The position numbers and the translations under genes were made by a program. The notes under the pieces were generated by a model. It was not told the DNA's origin. It did no database searches and saw only the letters and a program-made list of their open reading frames with translations. From Brachionus manjavacas (Eukaryota > Rotifera > Eurotatoria > Ploima > Brachionidae), in the NCBI GenBank assembly GCA_019054805.1, contig JAHQIY010000005.1, positions 2,525,501 to 2,589,500 on the forward strand: a stretch of DNA of 64,000 nucleotides. The letters run 5' to 3'. Each line of letters begins with the position of its first letter. Position 1 is the first letter of the stretch. Positions 25,901 to 37,079 of this stretch are shown here, in pieces.

Positions 25901-28900
25901 ATAATTGGTACGCTTTTGCGCTAAACAGAGTTATATCTAGACAATAATCAACCTTTCTGTCTTTCAAAAATTTGTTTAAAAACTGGTAAATTGTTTTTGA
26001 TTCAATGATTTCCGTCGTAAGCTTGTTTTAATAAAGATCTTTTATTTAAATATTTTGAAATTAACAATTCAAAAATAATAAATTTTTATCAAAAATAAAT
26101 GGCGCATTGAGTGATACACATTTTGGAAAAGGAACGATGTCTGTAAAATAAATTTATTTTTAATAGCTTTATAATTGATAGCAATTTACAAACGGTTCCT
26201 TTCTTTTTTTTAAAAGAACAAAATTTGGCTTTAGCTTTATTATAGATTTTTTAATTAATTTTTTTAAGAAAAAAGCTGAAGAGTCACACAGGCAAATTTT
26301 AAAGCCACTGAATTCAAATTCAGCAAAAGAAACAGAAAATAGTTCAACAAACAAAGACGAAAGCTTTGACGAATGTATTCCATTTTATCATGAATATAGT
26401 GATACTAAAATATCACAAGAAATCAGAGAACAGTAACTATTTTTTTGTCATTTTTCGAATTTAAATTTAATTTAGATTTTATCATTTTAAAAAAGTAAAA
26501 CTTTCCAGTCCCGCAAATGAATATTTAAAAAATCTAAATTGTAAACTAAATCTTAAGTTGAAATACTAATTTAATATCATGAAAAAGAAAAAATTAATTA
26601 TCATATATATTTTAATTTTAAATCTTTTTCGTTCTATTAATTATTCTATAAGAAAACAATTAAAAATTTTTGATAGTTATAAAAGCTCCCTTCTACAGCT
26701 CTTTTCTATATAGTTTTTATTTTTTCCAGAAAAAGATTAAGCAAACTTTCAGCATTATATTAAATGCTTATCATTTTAAAAATACAATTTAATATTCCTT
26801 GACAAAAAGAGACCCATTTTATTAATTCAAATCAAAGTAATATTAATTTTCTATCAAAATATCAAACAAAATTTTCAAAATATCTATTTTTTCAAATTAG
26901 ATTTTGAAACCAAGATATATAAATTAACAGATAATTATTGATGTCTCTTAACTTTAAAAATTGGACGAATAGATAAAAAATTTTCTTACCATGATTTGTA
27001 GATCCAATTTATAAATTAAATATTTAATAATAAATACTCATTAATAATTTTTCTAAAATAGCGCTATACAATTTTTTCATTTCGTTATCACGATATAATT
27101 TTTATTGTTATAAATTATTTTATAAAATTTTTGACGACATTCTAACGGATTCTGTTTATAGCTATTAAACAAAAAAAAGAAAAAAAACCTAAAACTTCAT
27201 TTTAATATTTTTTGGTCGGTACTAGTCTAATAAGTCTACTATGTTGACAAACCTTGAAAGTTATTAAATAAATAAAAAAAAATTATTAACTAAAATTTTA
27301 AATATTTATCGCAATTCCTTGTTAACAGACGCATTCGGAACAATATTTTATTTAGTTTTCTAGACATTCTTAAAATTCTTTAAATATTTAATTTTCCTTA
27401 TGAGAACTAGCAAAATAAAAAACAAGTTTCTTTCAATGAGTATTTTATTGAAGTAATTTACCAAAAGTTCAGAAGAAATTATCAAAGCATGTGCAGCTTT
27501 TTTTTATTCATTTAATAGTAATGTTTAAACGAAAAGAATAAAAATTAATAAAAATTTTAAAAATTGAATCGGTAAAGAAAAATTTTATGTGTTTTATTGC
27601 TCATTATTGATTGTATTTTAGTTTCTCATTTTTGTTAACTTAGTATCTAATTTTCAAGGCTTTAAAATTCAGATCCTTTGAAAATTAAGGTAATAAGTAT
27701 TAATTTTCAATCTAAGATAATTTAAAGGTATATCCGATTATAAAACGTATTTATCCTTAACAAAAATATCTATTTTTATCTCTTAGACTTTAGACCGTAA
27801 TTTTGACATCAAAATAATATTTTTAACTTTAGCTTTGATACAGTGATGAAAAAGCGCTTAATGAAATATTTCAAGCGTCAGCAATTGCTGAACAGACAGC
27901 GTGAAAAGTACTTGATAGAAAAGTATGATGGAATGCATGTTGAGTGGCAGACAAGTTTGAATAATTCGGAATGTGTACAAAAAAAGAGACAAAAGGACTC
28001 AAAGAGTCGGGAATTTTATGAGAAAATATTTCCTGAACTGAGAAAACAGCGCGAGGAACGCGAGCGTTCTGCTCAAAAAAATCAGCGCACTCAGCCTGAA
28101 TTAACCGATATGGCATTGGCCGAAGCGCATCAGCTAACTGAAGAGGAACGCAAACGAATGCTTGCATTATCCGTAGTGCCACCTGTTATATACGACGAAA
28201 GGCGACGTAAATATTCTTTTGTAAATGAAAATGGCTTTGTTGCCGATCCTGTTGCTTTATTCAAGCAATGTAAAAACGAAGTGTTCTGGAACGAGAAGGA
28301 AAAAGAAGCTTTTTTGGAAAAAATGCTCATTTATGGTAAAAACTTTGATGCGATTGCTTCGTTTTTGGATAAAAAAACAGTCGGTGATTGTATTGAGTAT
28401 TATTATTTGACAAAAAAAAAAGTCAATTATAAATTATTAATAAGAAAAAATCAGCGCAGAAGAAAAAAAGACATCAAGTCGAATATGAATAATAATAATA
28501 ATAATGGAGGAAATTCTAGTAGTTCTACTACAAATGCTATCAACCCTTCAATACAAACAAATAGTTCATTTAATTCAAATTCTAATTCAGGTTCTAGTAA
28601 TTCAAACACAGCCCATTCTAACAATCAATCAAACCCGAATCAGTTAACTGTAAATACAATTGCCAGTAATTCAACCATGGATCAAGTTGGACTTGTAATT
28701 GACACCCAAAGTAAGCCATTTGAATCAAAGCAAGAGTTTTGTAAGGAAAAAATTTACTTTATTAAAATTTTGGCAAAGCATCGAATGTTGACAAAAATTA
28801 TAAATTCACTTATAAAGATTAATCAATAGATTGATAAGATTTTTTTCTTAAATTAGGTTATTAAAATTGGTAATAATAAATGAATTTAATTATTTAACTA

Positions 28901-31900
28901 AATAACTGTTTTGAAAATCTTCAATTAAAGCTATTAACCTATTTTTTTCATGCCAAACAAAACAATATTTTCAATACTTAACTTTTTGTATTTAAAAAAA
29001 AAATTTGTCAAGCATTAAAAAGTTTAATTTGTTTATTAAAAATTTTGAATGAGTTCAGCCATTTTTTTAACTTGTTTATAAACTTTCGTTTTGTTTTACG
29101 GAACTCGATATTTGATTTCACAAATAAATCTAAGAATAAGTAGTCAATAATTACGTTTTACAAATTTATTAATACATATTGAATGATCAGAAAATTTTTG
29201 TTTAAAAAGAATCTTTTTCAGCTCGTACATAAAATTAAATGTTAATGTGAAAGAATTTCAAAAATCTGTTTGCTATGTAAATTTTATAATTTATTTATTA
29301 TAAAGAAAAATTCTATATACCGTTAAATTTGCGTATGTAATTTTTGCTTTTTGAATTTAGGTAAAAAAATCAAATCAGCTAAAATTTAAACCGATAAAAT
29401 AACAAATATTAAAATTTTAGCATTATTTATTTCAGCTATTTTTTTTTTATTTAAATTTGATGGAGTTCATTAATTAAGGAAAAAAAATTAAGAAATTAAA
29501 TTTTTATCAAATTATACATTTTATTAGTCAAATTTTATAATTGACGTTAATCAAATGACCCGATACATCAAAATCACGAGATGCCACAATTTACTTAATG
29601 AATTGTGTTCTTTGGGAATTTTAATTTTTTAAACAAGTTTTTTTAATAATTTTTAAATTAAAATGCACTATTTTTATTAGAATTCAGTTTTAAAAATGAA
29701 TTAATAAGTCTCCTTTATTTGATTAATTTTTTCGTTAAATGTCTTGTTAATGTTTTTGAGCTTTAGTAAAGTCTATTTTAATCTGAAAAATTTTTTTTTA
29801 TAGAAAATTTAATATCAAACTCTAAAATGCATGTGATCCTCATGATTCGTATTCTCCTTTTTTTATCAAGCTAATTTTTTATAAACTTACTCTTACGAAT
29901 ACTTATTCGTCTCTATTTTGGATCTGTTTTTGATAATTTCTTCTTTGAAAATAAATTTCCGGTAAATGCATGTTGAAAATAAAAATGTCAGAGTCTTTTA
30001 AAATTAATTAGGTGATGCGTCAATTTTATGCCTTGTTTTACAGCACTTATTTTCCAAATGGTTTTAGACCTATTGTTGAGATTAAGCACAAATTTTCTTT
30101 TATTTGGTTAAATGAACCAAGTTACAGTGTAAATTACAAAATGTCAAAAATCCAAAGACTTTTTATCTAGAAATAAAGTAATTAGTCCTCTTAGCGTAAT
30201 ATCGAATTTTTTAACTGTGCCAATCACTTGAAACATCTCAGAAAAATACATTAAATTTGAATAAAAAAATCGAATTCCTGTTAAATTTACATATTTTTTG
30301 CAAATAGTATCTAAAGGTGCACTTACAGAATAATTTTTTACTTCAAAAAAATTTTTTTATGACTTGGATTAAAAAAATTTAATTTGTTATCTTTTGTTTT
30401 GCTTTTTTTTTCTTTTAAAGTATGTTTTTTTGTAATCACGTTTTCAATTTTTGTTCATGAGTTGAATTTTTATGGCTGAATAAGCTAGTCTTAATGTAGC
30501 TAGACTCTTTTTAATTTGAATTATTTTGTTGCTTTTATTTATATTATTTTTTTTTAAATATCCTTGTTTTTATTTCAATAAATTTTTTTCTTAAATAAAA
30601 TTTGGTTTTCTTTAATGCTATTTACTTGACGCGTCCTAAAATAAAGGCTATTTAAATTCAAAAAAGAACTCAATTTGACTATCATTTGCTTATTAGAGCA
30701 AAAAGAGGCAAAAAAGGATGTTACTAATGTTGACTTTTTCATTACTGTTTCAATTTGTTTGTGTCTTTTGTTCGCTTATTGGTGTCTACCAACATAACAA
30801 TTAATTCTGTTATCGATTTATTAAAAATAAATAAAATATAAGGAATCTTTCACTCGATTCAACTGATTAGATTACGATGCTAAAAAGCAAGAATCAATCT
30901 CACTTGAATGATTTTTGAAAACTTTTAGCTACAAAAATTAAACTAACTAAAAATTATAATAGACTGCAGAGAACAATCATGCATATAGACTTGAGCATAA
31001 TTTTTTTAATATAAAGATTTTAAATTATTAAAAAAATTTCAGCAGGTAACTTAATTATTACAAAAATAATCTAAGAAAAAAATCGTAAGATCGAGCATAT
31101 TGATTTAGCATTAATTTTGAGAGATAAAAATTTAATTTTTTTTTAATATTTTTTTTTTTTTTTTTTTAAATTAAATGATTAAAATTTTCAAAATAAAGTA
31201 AACTCGATTTGTTTTTTTCAAAGACGATTAATGCATCAAGTTAGAAAATTTATTTTTTATCTGACTCATTTTCATTTTAAAGTTTCAGATGTTTGTTTTC
31301 TTACTATTATTAAATCATTTAAATAATTGATTTTAATTTCACTTCTAGTTTGTTTTTATAAAGCAGTTTTACAATATTTAAGTACACAAGTTACCCCAAA
31401 TCCATGCGCACTAAATGATCTCTAAAAGGTGCTTGTTTACTTTTGTTCTTTGTTCCAAAAATTTCAAAAAAAAATTAAAGTTAATTCATAGAAAATTAAA
31501 AAATTAAAACAGATATTTATTTTTGTAATTTTTTTTCAAATATTGCCTCACACAACCACACTTTTTATTATTTAGTTCAAATTTCATTTTTTCTGTGATC
31601 GTTTAAAAGAATGGTGACATGCATTCCACGCAGCCCGACAGCCCAAGGGTTACCCTCCAACCATTCAATAAAATAAAATAAACAAACTAAGTAGCCAAAG
31701 AAGGAAAATAAAAAAAAATAAAAAAATATTATTTTGAATTAAAAGTTTATTATTGAGTGGTACTAGGCAACAGAATTTAATTGTAATTTTATTTAAGGCA
31801 AAGAGAAAAGTGCGGAATCAAATCACGGCAACCAAATGATGACAAACCGAGATGACCAGTTGAGCAGCGGGCCGAGTGCAGAAGAGCGATCGAAGAACGA

Positions 31901-31989
31901 GATGAGCGAGCAGTCGGAGCAAAACGGCGATGGACGCAGCGAGCCATTTCGAAACGAGAGTGGCGAAAACGAGAACGGCGACGAGGCCA

Positions 31990-32020
<31 letters not shown>

Positions 32021-35000
32021 CAAGTCGAACTCGACCAAAAATTCCAAGTCTTTTGCCCATCAATCGGACAACTCGTGCATTTCGTGTAAAAAATTAAAAA
32101 ACGCCAAAAAAAAGCCCAGATCGACGAAGTCGTCGCGCCGCATCGGTCTTCGTTCGGTGCCCAAAAAGTACTTTTCTCTCTCATCGAGCAAACAGGCCAC
32201 AGTCCGTCTCGAGTTCAACCTGGACATACCGGCGACGAAAGAGCCGAGCGAGGCGCCGCGCATCCGACTGTGCCTCGAGTGCTTCAAGCGGCTGTTGGCC
32301 CGATTGAACGAGCTGCTCACCGAGGAGCTCAAGAGCCGGCAAGAAGAGGCGAAGCCGGCCGAGAGCGCGGCGCCGCTCAGCGACGACGAGTACCACGACT
32401 ATGACGACGACGACGAGCCTGTGTCCGAGTCGTCCGAGGACCCGCAGGAGAACCGCGTCACATCGACCACTTCGCCGCATAAGACAAAAATCGAGACAGT
32501 GTCACCCACCGAGCAAGTAACCACGTCGCAAAACTCTTTTGACTCGTCGTTTCAAGCCATCGAAAACTCGAAAGAAAAAGCCAAAATAATGAAAAGCGAT
32601 CACGACGACAACAACAACAACACAGTGGAGGCGAAGGCGCCCGCCAAACAGATAAGCGAGGTGATAAACGACGCGATTAAGACAGCGCTGCAGGTGAGCG
32701 TGGCCGACAAGCCCAAATCGCCGCTCGAGTCGCCCGTCTCCTCGACCAGCTCGCAGAACTCGTCATTTTTCGGCTCGGCGGCCAAGCCACCGGCCATTTC
32801 GCACGCCGACCCCAAGCCGAGAGACGTGGACACCACCAAAGAAATAATGATACACAAGCAAAAGGACGCGCCCGAGGTCGCCAACGGCTACAGCGTGCTA
32901 AACGATCTTATCAGTCAACAGCTGCACACCAATTTGTCCAAGATGACCACTGGTCAGTCGCCAGTGCAGCCTACAGCGGCGCCACCGCCGCCAACCGAAC
33001 AGGCCGAGTTGGACGCCGACCAAAAGTACACGCTTGGCCGATGGGTGGACACGATAATCGTCAAAATGAACGACAAACCAGTCGACGAAATCGACATGCA
33101 AAAATTCAAGGACCAATTGCCCATGTCGTCCAGCGAGAACAGTGCGGCCGCCAATCTCCTCCGAGCCAAAGCAAAAGGCCAGTCGGACGAGTCGAGTTGT
33201 TCGAGCGTGGCATCGTCGCCCGGCACCAAAGCCAAACCAGAGATACTTATAGAGTCGGACGGCGAAGAGTCTGCCAACATTGGCAACGGCAACAAAATGC
33301 AGGACCAACAACAACAGCAACAACAGCAGCAGCAACAAGATGACAAAAGAGAATCTCAGGCCAAGGTGAAAAGTCGCATCGAGAGCATAATCGAGAGCGA
33401 GCTGGCGAGCATGAGCGACGATCAGACGCCGAGAGCGCGCACCACCTCGCTCACAATGAAGCTGTTGCAGGAAAACCTGCAATCGCCTCGACCGTCGCCA
33501 AGTCCGACGACGCAAGCACCACGACCGTCTCCGTCGCCCAAGCGCCACTCACCCAGCGACAACTGGATCGGATCGATGTTCGGCGGCGTCATCATCAAAT
33601 CGCTGAACGAAGAGCTGCCGCCGCCTATCAACATACCGCCAGTGGAGCACGTCAAACAGCGGCCTGTGTCACCGAGCGCCGCTAAGCCGACGCCGCCACC
33701 GCCGCCCGGCACCAAGCCCACCAAGGACCTAAATTTGATTGTGCAGGCGCGCAGCTACGGCCACCCGGCGCCCAATCCACCCGCCCAGAGCATACAGTCG
33801 CCAAGTCCTTCGGCGTCCAAAAAAGGCTTCACTCCGGTGCCGCAGAAAATACCGCCCGCACAGCCCGTTCCGCACAGGCCCCAGCAGTACATGAACTATG
33901 CCATGCAGTCCGGTCCGGCGACCGGCCGCTCCGGCTCCGCCAACATGTCGCCGAGCTCAATCGGACAAAACTCGGTCGCCATGCTCATACAAAAAGAGCT
34001 GCACGATCTAGACCAGCAGGGCTATCGCTCACGGCAATACGCGCCCAGACAACCTAATCAACAGATGATGTCGCCTTCACCACCACCACCACCACTTCCA
34101 CCACAGCAGCAACAACAACATCAACAACATCAACAGCATCAACAGCATCAACAGCATCATCAACATCAACAACATCAACAACATCAACAGCAGTCACAGT
34201 CACAGTCTCAGCAGCACTCGAATTCCTACAATCAAACGAGTTCGCCAAGCGCTCAAAACTCAGGCCTAACTGCAAGCCAAATAGCGAGCATAATCCAGGC
34301 GGCCACGTCAGCCGCATCCAATTCGTCCAATTCGGCAGCAGCGGCGGCAGCGGCCGCGGCAGCCGCAGTGGCTTGCATGAACCCGGGCATGTTCCAGTCG
34401 GGCTCGAGCAACGGCGCCGAGTCGCTCATACACAGCATTCTGAGCGCGGCCAACATAATGAACCAGTTCAATCAGCAGGGCTGCGAGCAGCAGAGTGGCA
34501 AAAAAGCGGCGCACAGCTCGACACCGCTGCACATGATGGCCGAGTCGCACTCTCACGGCTACGCGCCGCCGTCCCATCACATGGCCGTTCACTTGGGCCA
34601 GCACGAGCATCAGGTTAGAGGTGGCCTTAAGAGTCCTCAGATGCATCCGGGCCAAATGATGCATCATTCATCGCCCGAGATCATTATACAAGAGTCGGCG
34701 CCGAATCAACGACACCACATGCAGCCTCATCACTCGCCGTCCAAGTCGGCCTCGTACGGCCAACCGCCGCCAGTCATCATGCCCTCCTCCTATCAGCAGC
34801 AAATGGCCGCACAAATGCATCATCATGAGCAGCAGCAAAGCTTTAAGAAAAGACTCTTGTCGACGTCTATGGAGCAGGCGTCTATGGCCAAGTCGCAGCA
34901 GTATGGCCGGCCGTCGATCACCGGTTCACACATGATAGCGGCATCGTCGATGCCTCCGCCGTCTAGCGGCGCTTTTCACCAGCATGGAGCGTACGCGCCA

Positions 35001-35147
35001 CCGCCGCCATCCCACCAACCCTCGTCCCATCATTCGCAACACTTGCCGCCCAATTATCCCAAAATGCTCAAGTCTAATCAGCACTCGACAATCGGTCCAC
35101 TTTCTTACCACAATCAATATGAGTACATGTCCGATACCGAAAATTAA
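19986..35147 (+). CDS. NCOR1: NCoR/SMRT/SMRTER-family nuclear receptor co-repressor
   Basis: Four exons, 19986-20855, 26269-26432, 27833-28710 and 31798-35147, join in phase to 1753 residues (vertebrate NCoR about 2440). Exon 1 ends with the GPS2/TBL1-binding coiled coil (about 225-268, EFKEKLMHEIERVDKDI). Exon 2 continues it with KKAEESH and FYHEYSDTK, matching 'RKKAEEAHK..LYNQPSDTK' of NCoR. Exon 3 has the deacetylase-activating domain and SANT1 (about 480-545, VFWNEKEKEAFLEK to YYYLTKK), which in the family binds and activates HDAC3. Exon 4 is largely disordered. It carries CoRNR-like nuclear-receptor boxes (WVDTII near 1052, IESII near 1164, IASII near 1465) and ends NQYEYMSDTEN, the counterpart of vertebrate SAQYETLSDSDD. 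No second SANT domain was found; a CISC...CLEC pair (731-799) stands after SANT1. The gene acts in the nucleus as a transcriptional repressor scaffold. AATAAA at 35273. Recognition is strong for exons 1-3 and good for exon 4. Confidence 0.88.
21950..22076 (+). mobile_element. Short tRNA-derived SINE with target-site duplication
   Basis: The head looks like a tRNA: A box TAGTCGAATGG and B box GGATTCAAATCCC. It is followed by GTAAAAAATCTTCAAAAAATC and an ATT-rich tail. The flanks are perfect 9-bp direct repeats ATGTTAAAC (21941-21949 and 22077-22085). It lacks the roughly 170-bp body of the longer copies, so it is an internally deleted or minimal form. It has intact pol III boxes. Confidence 0.7.
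22402..23030 (-). mobile_element. LINE (jockey-like) ORF2 3' fragment
   Basis: The minus strand reads from MLGIIRKAFKYPCSETIKLLY and MVRPHLEYAISAWCPY through DINELEKVQRRATKLIPEL to a frameshifted FFTNRVVNGWNKLP ending. This is the C-terminal portion of jockey-superfamily LINE reverse transcriptase. 5'-truncated and interrupted; it ends in a CTA-repeat tail (on the minus strand) near 22402-22418. Confidence 0.8.
23121..23714 (-). mobile_element. pogo-like DNA transposon, internally deleted
   Basis: The ends are inverted repeats (GGGGTANANCCGTGAATT) with TA at each edge. On the minus strand the N-terminal part (23371-23540) encodes a Psq/CENP-B-type helix-turn-helix: MPIIKKKNFPDN, then FNIPYSILNDRINGKYKRPS. 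Close to the other end lies a zinc-finger-like WISCEKCNNWSCGKC, as found at the C-terminus of some pogo-like transposases. The DDE catalytic core between them is missing, so it is a non-autonomous derivative. Confidence 0.6.
24840..25142 (-). mobile_element. tRNA-derived SINE, full-length copy
   Basis: On the minus strand the head carries A box TTGCCGAATGG and B box GGTTCGAGGGTTC, then a body of about 170 bp and a (ATT)n tail. It is flanked by 12-bp duplications with one mismatch, TGGATCCCTTTA (24828-24839) and TGGGTCCCTTTA (25143-25154). The reference copy for the other SINE fragments in the window. Confidence 0.8.
25625..25705 (-). repeat. GC pocket with A-rich tail (LINE/SINE 3' stub)
   Basis: On the minus strand a GC-rich block (GGACTAAGTCTCC..CCGGCCAAGG) runs into AAATAAAATAAAATAAA. 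The same layout occurs near 672, 8770, 31611 and 35920. Confidence 0.35.
26433..27832 (+). other. Second intron of the NCoR-like gene
   Basis: 1.4 kb of AT-rich sequence between GTAACT and a CTTTAG acceptor. It joins exons in phase 2 (CA|C, His). No coding or repeat feature recognised. Confidence 0.65.
28711..31797 (+). other. Third intron of the NCoR-like gene
   Basis: 3.1 kb, GTAAGC donor and ATTTAAG acceptor, phase 1 (A|GC, Ser). A second SANT domain would be expected about here in vertebrate NCoR, but no such exon was found. A GC pocket at 31611-31665 with an AATAAAATAAAATAAA tail looks like a transposon 3' stub. Confidence 0.6.
33307..33339 (+). repeat. CAA/CAG repeat encoding polyglutamine
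   Basis: An interrupted CAA/CAG run within the last NCoR-like exon gives an uninterrupted glutamine tract. Mixed codons suggest selection for the peptide or repeat ageing. Confidence 0.85.
34102..34200 (+). repeat. (CAACAxCAT)n minisatellite encoding His-Gln-Gln repeats
   Basis: A 9-bp unit, CAA-CAR-CAT, repeated about ten times in the last NCoR-like exon, encoding (QQH)n. It is followed by a CAGT-rich QSQSQ run. A 12-residue-class polyalanine tract (GCA/GCG/GCC codons, about 34336-34370) follows downstream. Confidence 0.85.
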
Positions 35148-35529
35148 AATCACTTGTAGTCATTTCTATATATTTATCTCTAGGGGGTTTTTCTTTTTTT
35201 GTAAAAATAAGCTTTTTTGACACTCATCTTTTTATTATTTGTTTTTTTATTTTTTTGGTTTATTTTTTTTTGAATAAAAAATATTGTCAAACTAAATGGC
35301 CTGCCTGCTATTGATATTGAAAAAAATTAAAGTGGAACTGTAAGAAAAGTTTGAAGTCTGAGAAAAAAATTTTATTTTGTTGTTTTTTTTTTTATTTTCT
35401 CTTCTTTTTTTTTTTGCTGAAAAATAAAGTATCAAGAATTAAAGTTTGGTTTTATTTTTGATTTTAGATTGGATTTTTTTTTGTTTGGAGATATTTAGAA
35501 AAAAAATGTCGTTTTCCCCAAGGTGTCGA
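35148..35529. other. 3' flank of the NCoR-like gene
   Basis: T-rich 3'-UTR with the polyadenylation signal AATAAA at 35273-35278. Nothing else recognised before the MITE. Confidence 0.5.
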
Positions 35530-35835
35530 GGCAATGTGAAATTTTAGTACAAAAATTACAGTACAAGTAAAAACGTTATGATTTTTTTACTAATTGTGCA
35601 AATTTTTACAAACGAATACCAAGCTGTTTAAGAAAACTCGGCATTTTTCTGTAAAATGCACACCATCAAAAAATATTTGATTACTATGTGCAATTAATTG
35701 CAGAGTTTTGTAATCATTTCTACAAATTTGTACAATATTGTACTGTTTACAGAACCATTTTTGCACAATTATTAAAAAAATTATAACGTTTTTACTTTTT
35801 GTACTGTAATTTTTGTACTAAAATTTCACATTGCC
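35530..35835. mobile_element. MITE with ~75-bp terminal inverted repeats
   Basis: The ends are inverted copies over about 75 bp (GGCAATGTGAAATTTTAGTA at the tip, then ATTACAGTACAA and GTAAAAACGTTAT). They are flanked by the 8-bp duplications GGTGTCGA (35522-35529) and GGTATCGA (35836-35843). 306 bp, non-coding. The high similarity of the arms suggests fairly recent activity. The superfamily is unsure: 8-bp duplications fit hAT, P or Merlin. Confidence 0.8.
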
Positions 35836-36057
35836 GGTATCGATTGACTTTAAGGCTCTTCTTTTGTCTTAAATTTTATTATTTTATTCTTATTTTAATT
35901 TTTTTTTAATTAAAGCTTTAAGGCGTCCATTGAATAAATAAATAAATAAACAGAACTTTTTTAAAATTCTAATTTTTTCTAAAATAAATTCTAAATTTTG
36001 AAAATATTTTAATATTAAAAATAATAACAGCTTTAAATATTGGGACTTGAAAAATTT

Positions 36058-36625
36058 TAGACTACTGTTCACATCTTATGTACGTCCAATTTTAGAACAG
36101 GGATCATCAGCTTGGAACCCGTACCTAAAAAAAACATCAAAAAAATCGAAAAAGTGCAGCGAAGAGCTACTAAGCTTGTACCACAATTACGGAACAAGAG
36201 CTATGATTTGCGTTTAAAATTTCTTGAACTCCAAACTCTTGAGGATATAAGGATTAGAGGTGACCTAATCCAACATTTAAATTCAAAAAATAACATTAAT
36301 AGAATAGAGAGGTATCATCCGATTTCACTGTCCCAATCCGGGTCAGTAAGATCAATGAGAAGCCAAAACCAACTTTACAAAAGCTTGTCGAAAATTGCTC
36401 TCCTCGCGATCACTTCTTCACCAACCTAATCATCTCGTATTGGAATGCGCTACCCGATTGTGTTAAACATGCACCAACAGTCAACAGCTTCAAGAACAGA
36501 TTAGACAATTTTAATTCGTCTCAAAGAAACTCTTCAATCTAAATTTAACTGCCATAGCTTAGTACGATAGTTCCAAGCTCCGCGGGCCTCCCGTTGCAGA
36601 TTATTTTATAATAATAATAATAATA
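36058..36625 (+). mobile_element. LINE (jockey-like) ORF2 3' end
   Basis: The plus strand reads SYVRPILEQGSSAWNPYLKK, IEKVQRRATKLVPQL and, after a frameshift, DHFFTNLIISYWNALPD..VNSFKNRLDNF and a stop. This is the C-terminus of a jockey-type ORF2. It continues into a GC-rich 3'-UTR (GCTCCGCGGGCCTCCCGTTG) and a (TAA)n tail at 36609-36626. Heavily 5'-truncated. Confidence 0.8.
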
Positions 36626-37079
36626 TCAATTAGTGATATTTTAAAATATTGGGTTGTTATTTACTGTGTAAGTAAAAAGCCTTTAAATAAATCTTCAGGA
36701 CAAAATTAACAAATTTTGACTTTCAGTCGCTATTGTTTACCGATTATTGCATCACAAATTAAATAATCTCATTTAAATTTTTTGTACTTTAATTACCAAA
36801 AGGATCCAAGAAACATCTTGTAGATAGCATAAATTATCGTGTTTTTTCAAAAATGTTAAAAAAATTACTGAATTTAAAACTTATCATTTAAATGTCTTAT
36901 CATTTTGTTTTGATTAAAAAAAAAAATCATGTCAATTTTTTAGTAAAAATCTGAAATTATCCACAAAAAAATTTGATATAAATACATAAATAAATTTTTT
37001 TTCTAAAAATTTTTTCTAAATTCGTACTCCTTGTTCTTAACAATTTCTAGTAGCTTTCTAGAAGCAACTGGAGTCTTTT

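Larger units (their letters stand above)
20856..26268 (+). other. Giant first intron of the NCoR-like gene
   Basis: 5.4 kb, about a hundred times the usual intron here. GTAGGA donor, TTTTTAAG acceptor, and phase 0 on both sides. It holds a SINE, a LINE 3' end, a pogo-like remnant, a second SINE and a 3' stub, listed separately. An open stretch at about 24420-24509 (TTWVMRAKKELDKIKL) ends at a GTAAGT donor-like site and could be a transposon scrap or a skipped exon. Confidence 0.7.

Noticed and set aside
28711-28829. Read-through C-terminus after SANT1 (KEKIYFIKILAKHR...)
   Set aside because: A GTAAGC donor at 28711 in phase 1 matches the acceptor at 31797, and the joined protein carries the NCoR C-terminal signature.
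31789-35220. Many long open frames antisense to, or out of frame with, the last NCoR-like exon
   Set aside because: They arise from GC-rich, low-complexity coding sequence (polyQ, polyA, QQH repeats) read in other frames. They have no family features and would overlap a recognised protein.
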